Below, in pieces: positions 11,517 through 15,064 of a DNA stretch of 15,064 nt (position 1 is its first letter; the number at the start of each line of letters is the position of its first letter). Source of the DNA: an uncultured Granulicatella sp. (GTDB taxonomy: Bacteria > Bacillota > Bacilli > Lactobacillales > Aerococcaceae); the NCBI GenBank assembly GCA_937891475.1, contig CALATC010000014.1, forward strand, positions 1-15,064. Reading direction: 5' to 3'. Under the pieces are notes generated by a model. It did not search any database. It worked only from the letters and a program-made list of their open reading frames with translations, and had not been told where the DNA came from. The position numbers and the translations under genes are program-made.

Positions 11517-12980
11517 ATGGAAAATTTCTTTAAATTAAAAGAAAATAACACAACTGTAGGAACGGAACTTTTAGCGGGGCTTACGACATTTTTTGCAATG
11601 TCTTATATCATCTTCGTAAACCCAAGTATTCTTAGTCAAACAGGGATGCCATTCCAAGCAGTCTTCCTATCAACCATTGTCGCAGCAGTTGTTAGTACAT
11701 TAGTGATGGGATTATTCGCCAATGTACCTTATGCATTAGCGCCAGGAATGGGATTGAATGCCTTCTTTACATTTACTGTCGTATTCGGATTAGGCTTTAC
11801 TTGGCAAGAAGCATTAGCAATGGTATTTATTTGTGGATTATTAAATGTATTTATTACTGTAACAAAAATTCGTAAAATGATTATTCAAGCCATTCCAGTT
11901 AGTATGCAACATGCTATCGGTGGTGGGATTGGGGTATTCGTTGCTTATATTGGTTTGAAAAATGCGAACTTATTAAGTTTCTTATCAGATGCGAAAACAA
12001 TCTCTACGATTAATAATCAACCGTATCAAGCAATGGTAGAATCTTTTAAAGGTGGAGTATTTTCTGTGACTTCTAATGGTGGAATTGTTCCTTCATTAGT
12101 GAACTTTACTCAAAGTGATGCTTTATTAGCATTAATTGGTTTATTAATTACAGTGATTTTAGTCATTAGAAATGTTCGTGGAGCGATTTTAATTGGGATT
12201 GTTGTGACAACTTTATTAGCTATTCCAATGGGTGTCGTTGATTTATCAACTGTGAATTGGTCTCAAAATTCATTAGGTTCTGCCTTTTCAGATTTACAAG
12301 TAACTATTTTTGCAGCATTTGGTCCAGAAGGGATGGGCAAATTATTCTCGAACCCTACGAAATTACCATTAGTATTAATGACGATTTTTGCATTTAGTTT
12401 ATCGGATACATTCGATACATTAGGAACGTTTATTGGAACTGGTCGTAAGACAGGAATTTTCTCTGAAGAAGATGAAAGAATGTTAGAAGAAGGTTCAGGT
12501 TTTTCTTCTAAAATGGATAAAGCTTTATTTGCGGATGCGATTGGAACTTCAATCGGAGCAATTTTTGGAACAAGTAATACAACAACTTATGTAGAAAGTG
12601 CAGCAGGTATCGGAGCAGGTGGACGTACTGGATTAACTGCCGTAACGACAGCAGCATTATTAGCGGCTTCTACATTATTAGCACCATTTGTAGGAATCGT
12701 TCCTGCAGCAGCAACAGCACCTGCTTTAATTATTGTAGGGGTGATGATGTTATCATCATTTGCAGATGTTCAATGGGATCATTTAGAAGAAGCAGTCCCA
12801 GCATTCTTTGCGGGAATCTTTATGGCGCTTTGCTATAGCATTTCATACGGAATTGCAGCAGGCTTCATCTTCTACTGCTTCATTAAAACATTAACAGGCA
12901 AATCTAAAGAAGTTCACCCAATTTTATGGGTAGCAACAGGGTTATTCATTTTGAACTTCATTATTTTAGCCATTCTATAG
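11517..12980 (+). CDS. pbuG: NCS2-family purine permease (PbuG/AzgA type, guanine/hypoxanthine)
   Basis: This is a proton-coupled importer of purine bases, 487 residues with about 12-14 membrane segments. AzgA/PbuG-branch signatures are visible: LAGLTTFFAMSYIIFVNPSIL near the N terminus, APGMGLNAFF in the first repeat, FSLSDTFDTLGTFIGTGRKTG in the middle, and GTSNTTTYVESAAGIGAGG followed by RTGLTA in the second repeat. These separate it from the xanthine/uracil branch. Which base it prefers (guanine, hypoxanthine or adenine) cannot be settled by eye. Start: an in-frame ATG at 11463 would add 18 residues but lies upstream of the predicted transcript start. ATG 11517 follows AAAAGGAG (11497-11504) with a rather long 12-nt spacer and begins MENFFKLKENN, a typical family N terminus. 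It is monocistronic between terminators. Confidence 0.92.
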   Translation: MENFFKLKENNTTVGTELLAGLTTFFAMSYIIFVNPSILSQTGMPFQAVFLSTIVAAVVSTLVMGLFANVPYALAPGMGLNAFFTFTVVFGLGFTWQEALAMVFICGLLNVFITVTKIRKMIIQAIPVSMQHAIGGGIGVFVAYIGLKNANLLSFLSDAKTISTINNQPYQAMVESFKGGVFSVTSNGGIVPSLVNFTQSDALLALIGLLITVILVIRNVRGAILIGIVVTTLLAIPMGVVDLSTVNWSQNSLGSAFSDLQVTIFAAFGPEGMGKLFSNPTKLPLVLMTIFAFSLSDTFDTLGTFIGTGRKTGIFSEEDERMLEEGSGFSSKMDKALFADAIGTSIGAIFGTSNTTTYVESAAGIGAGGRTGLTAVTTAALLAASTLLAPFVGIVPAAATAPALIIVGVMMLSSFADVQWDHLEEAVPAFFAGIFMALCYSISYGIAAGFIFYCFIKTLTGKSKEVHPILWVATGLFILNFIILAIL

Positions 12981-13012
12981 CTTTTCCCTTATATCTTTTC
13001 TCCCAAAGAGGT

Positions 13013-13050
13013 AAAACGAAGTTACGATTATAGTAACTTCGTTTTGCTTT
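13013..13050 (+). terminator. Terminator of the purine permease gene
   Basis: A perfect 13-bp stem, AAAACGAAGTTAC (13013-13025) and GTAACTTCGTTTT (13033-13045), has a 7-nt loop and is followed by GCTTTAT. The A-rich 5' arm could let it act weakly in both directions. Confidence 0.88.
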
Positions 13051-13123
13051 ATAAAGGAATTATTAAGGAAATAAAAAGAATTGTTTGGAATTCATTTAAT
13101 TTCAAACATTTTCTAAAAAGCTA

Positions 13124-13132
13124 TGCTATAAT
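13124..13132 (+). promoter_or_regulatory. Promoter of the map-galE operon (extended -10)
   Basis: TGC-TATAAT (13124-13132) is a consensus extended -10. No good -35 is found 16-18 bp upstream, which extended -10 promoters can do without. The predicted start is near 13138; AAAGGA (13150-13155) lies 8 nt before the ATG. Confidence 0.72.
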
Positions 13133-13163
13133 GTTGTAGAGTTCAAAAGAAAGGAATTGAAAT

Positions 13164-13934
13164 ATGATTACATTAAAATCAAATCGTGAAATCAAAGCGA
13201 TGAACGAATCTGGTTCATTATTAGCGTCTATTCACGTTGCATTACGAGACTTTATTAAACCGGGAGTAACAACTTGGGAAATTGACCAATTTGTTCAAAA
13301 GAAAATTGAAGAAGCAGGTGGTTCAGCTCCTCAAATTGGATATGAAGGATATAAATATGCCACTTGTACAAGTATTAATGACGAAATCTGTCATGGATTT
13401 CCTCGTCGTAAACCATTGAAATCAGGAGATTTAGTAAAAGTTGATTTCTGTGTAGACTTAAAAGGCGCTTTATCAGATTCTTGTTGGAGTTATATTGTTG
13501 GTGAAACTACACCGGAATTAGATCGTTTATATGAAGTGACGAAAAAAGCACTTTATTTAGGGATTCAACAAGCACAAGTGGGCAATCGTATTGGGGATAT
13601 TGGTCATGCGATTCAAACGTATGTAGAAAAAGAAGGGTTCTCAGTTGTTCGTGAATTTATCGGACATGGAATTGGACCAACGATTCATGAAAGTCCATCT
13701 GTTCCTCACTATGGCGAACCAGGAAAAGGTCTTCGTTTAAAAGAAGGAATGGTCATTACAATCGAACCAATGGTAAATACTGGAACATGGAAATCAGAAA
13801 TGGAAAGCAATGGTTGGACAGCTCACACATTGGATGGTGGATTAAGTTGCCAATTTGAACATACATTAGCGATTACAAAAGATGGTCCACGTATTTTAAC
13901 GTTACAACCAGATCATACAGAAGACGTATTATAA
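13164..13934 (+). CDS. map: Type I methionine aminopeptidase
   Basis: This metalloenzyme removes the initiator methionine from nascent proteins at the ribosome when the second residue is small. The 256-residue protein is the short catalytic-only form. All five metal ligands are visible with the family spacing: D94 (KVDF), D105 (LSDSCWS), H168 (GHGIG), E201 (IEPM) and E232 (CQFEHT). The substrate-contacting H77 lies in NDEICHGFP. No N-terminal zinc-finger extension is present. galE follows after 20 bp with its own ribosome site, and no promoter or terminator separates the two, so they are likely co-transcribed, although their functions are unrelated. Confidence 0.96.
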   Translation: MITLKSNREIKAMNESGSLLASIHVALRDFIKPGVTTWEIDQFVQKKIEEAGGSAPQIGYEGYKYATCTSINDEICHGFPRRKPLKSGDLVKVDFCVDLKGALSDSCWSYIVGETTPELDRLYEVTKKALYLGIQQAQVGNRIGDIGHAIQTYVEKEGFSVVREFIGHGIGPTIHESPSVPHYGEPGKGLRLKEGMVITIEPMVNTGTWKSEMESNGWTAHTLDGGLSCQFEHTLAITKDGPRILTLQPDHTEDVL

Positions 13935-13954
13935 AAGTATAAGGAGGAATAGCA

Positions 13955-14962
13955 ATGGCTATTTTAGTTGCAGGGGGAGCAGGTTATATCGGTTCTCATA
14001 CAGTAGTAGAATTAGATAAAGCGGGGTATGAAGTTGTTATTTTAGATGATTTTTCTAATAGTTCACCTGAAGTATTAAAACGATTAACAACAATTACAGG
14101 AAAAGAATTTCCGTTTTATGAAGGATCAATTTTAGATCATGACTTTTTAACAGAAGTATTCTCAAAAGAAAAAATTGATTGCGTCATTCAGTTTGCAGGT
14201 TTCAAAGCAGTGGGAGAATCAGTTGTGAAACCGTTAGAATATTATCATAATAATATTACAGGTACATTAGTGTTATTAGATGTCATGAGAAACTTTGGAG
14301 TGAAAAATATTGTTTTCAGTTCAAGCGCAACAGTTTATGGAATGAATAATACAGTACCATTTAAAGAAGAAATGCCAACAAGTGCGACAAACCCTTATGG
14401 ATATACTAAAGTGATGTTAGAACAAATTTTAAACGACGTAGCTTTTTCTGATAAAGAATGGTCTGTAACAAACTTACGTTATTTCAATCCAATTGGAGCT
14501 CACGAAAGTGGCTTGATTGGTGAAAATCCAAATGGAGTTCCAAATAACTTAATGCCATATATTACACAAGTAGCAGTTGGTAAATTACCACAGTTAAGCG
14601 TATTTGGGGATGACTATGATACACATGATGGGACAGGGGTTCGAGACTATATTCACGTAGTGGATTTAGCAAGAGGACATGTTCTTGCGGTGAAAGATAA
14701 TATCGGAAATCCTGGAGCAAAAGTGTATAACTTAGGTACTGGAATTGGCTATAGTGTATTAGATTTAGTTCATGCATTCATCAAAGAAAATAATGTGGAC
14801 ATTCCATATAAAATTTGCCCACGTCGTCCTGGAGATATTGCGACTTGTTATGCAGATGCAACAAGAGCAAAAGAAGTTCTAGGTTGGGTTGCTGAAAAAG
14901 ACTTAAACGACATGGTTCGTGATTCTTGGAATTGGCAAAAAAATAATCCTCAAGGATACTAA
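13955..14962 (+). CDS. galE: UDP-glucose 4-epimerase
   Basis: GalE interconverts UDP-glucose and UDP-galactose through a 4-keto intermediate with bound NAD, serving galactose use (Leloir pathway) and the supply of UDP-galactose for cell-surface glycans. The 335-residue protein is of normal length. It shows the Rossmann motif GGAGYIGS (7-14), AGFKAVGES (81-89), SSSATVYG (122-129) with the catalytic serine or threonine, and the YxxxK pair Y148/K152 in NPYGYTK. The substrate-binding RYFNPIGAHESGLIGE and the C-terminal RPGDIATCYAD region are typical of extended short-chain dehydrogenases of the GalE type. No galK or galT gene adjoins, which favours a housekeeping role in surface polysaccharide. 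Start: ATG 13955 follows AAGGAGGA. Confidence 0.95.
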   Translation: MAILVAGGAGYIGSHTVVELDKAGYEVVILDDFSNSSPEVLKRLTTITGKEFPFYEGSILDHDFLTEVFSKEKIDCVIQFAGFKAVGESVVKPLEYYHNNITGTLVLLDVMRNFGVKNIVFSSSATVYGMNNTVPFKEEMPTSATNPYGYTKVMLEQILNDVAFSDKEWSVTNLRYFNPIGAHESGLIGENPNGVPNNLMPYITQVAVGKLPQLSVFGDDYDTHDGTGVRDYIHVVDLARGHVLAVKDNIGNPGAKVYNLGTGIGYSVLDLVHAFIKENNVDIPYKICPRRPGDIATCYADATRAKEVLGWVAEKDLNDMVRDSWNWQKNNPQGY

Positions 14963-15010
14963 ACATTAGAATAAAATGAAGAGAGAAATCCTGTTAGCAT
15001 ATATGATGCT

Positions 15011-15064
15011 TGAAGTGACCCCAAAAAGTTAGACTTTTTTTGAGACGACATAAGTCGTCTCTTT
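15011..15064. mobile_element. Probable terminal end of an IS3-family (IS150-group) insertion sequence, cut by the window edge
   Basis: The sequence from TGAAGTGACCCC (15011-15022) through AAAAAGTTAGAC resembles the terminal repeats of IS150-group elements, which typically begin TG and contain CCCCAAAAAGTTAGAC. No transposase frame or second end is in the window, so the call rests on this motif as I remember it. It lies 48 bp after galE. Terminator-like hairpins occupy the rest of the stretch. Confidence 0.4.
15023..15064 (+). terminator. Two adjacent terminator-like hairpins at the right edge
   Basis: AAAAAGT (15023-15029) and ACTTTTT (15033-15039) form a 7-bp stem with extra Ts. Next, GAGACGAC (15042-15049) and GTCGTCTC (15054-15061) form a perfect 8-bp stem with an ATAA loop and trailing Ts that run to the window end. 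They could end the map-galE transcript or insulate an insertion sequence from outside transcription. Confidence 0.6.

Noticed and set aside
14996..15010. AGCAT-N5-ATGCT dyad after galE as a terminator
   Set aside because: The stem is only 5 bp and no U-tract follows.
1..15064. CRISPR array, tRNA or rRNA genes, prophage or defence system
   Set aside because: No regularly spaced repeats, tRNA-like cloverleaf or rRNA sequence was recognised, and no gene of such systems is present.

Overview
The window is 15 kb of low-GC chromosomal DNA from a Gram-positive bacterium. AAGGAG ribosome sites, GTG and TTG starts, SERCA-like cation ATPase, CoiA, DegV, NlpA-type MetQ and ECF transport all point to Firmicutes, order Lactobacillales. 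A Carnobacteriaceae-like organism such as Granulicatella is my guess, not something the sequence proves. Most of the window is ordinary core genome; the unusual content is in the control regions and in one regulator.

Layout: (1) The left edge carries the last 119 codons of a large protein, probably a zinc metalloprotease of the IgA1-protease (M26) type, closed by a UUCG-loop terminator. (2) degV has its own promoter and terminator. (3) coiA (competence) starts at 1499 and runs convergently into a minus-strand vitamin B6 pair: a pyridoxal kinase gene (4002-3160) followed by an ECF transporter S component (3143-2604). The terminator of that pair is encoded inside the last codons of coiA. (4) Divergent from the kinase is a MocR/PdxR-type regulator (4109-5386), butted directly against recQ (5387-7171). 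The 106-bp kinase/regulator gap holds two face-to-face promoters that share elements, plus three GGTACA half-sites. The regulator seems to lack the lysine that normally binds PLP. (5) A yybP-ykoY-type manganese riboswitch (about 7236-7380) precedes a P-type Ca2+/Mn2+ ATPase that probably starts at TTG 7412. (6) The 340-bp gap 10061-10400 holds a 130-nt multi-branched dyad element, a possible methionine-regulator box and the promoter of metQ, a solitary methionine-binding lipoprotein gene. (7) A PbuG-type purine permease follows, with a start 18 codons inside the longest ORF and an inverted repeat upstream. (8) map (methionine aminopeptidase) and galE form a short operon. (9) The last 54 bp resemble the end of an IS3-family element and contain terminator-like hairpins.

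Functional links: the kinase, S component and regulator read as one B6 salvage module, in which vitamer uptake and phosphorylation are controlled by a PLP-type sensor. The riboswitch ties the ATPase to manganese detoxification. metQ and map both concern methionine but are separate transcription units. I see no CRISPR array, tRNA, rRNA, prophage or defence cassette.
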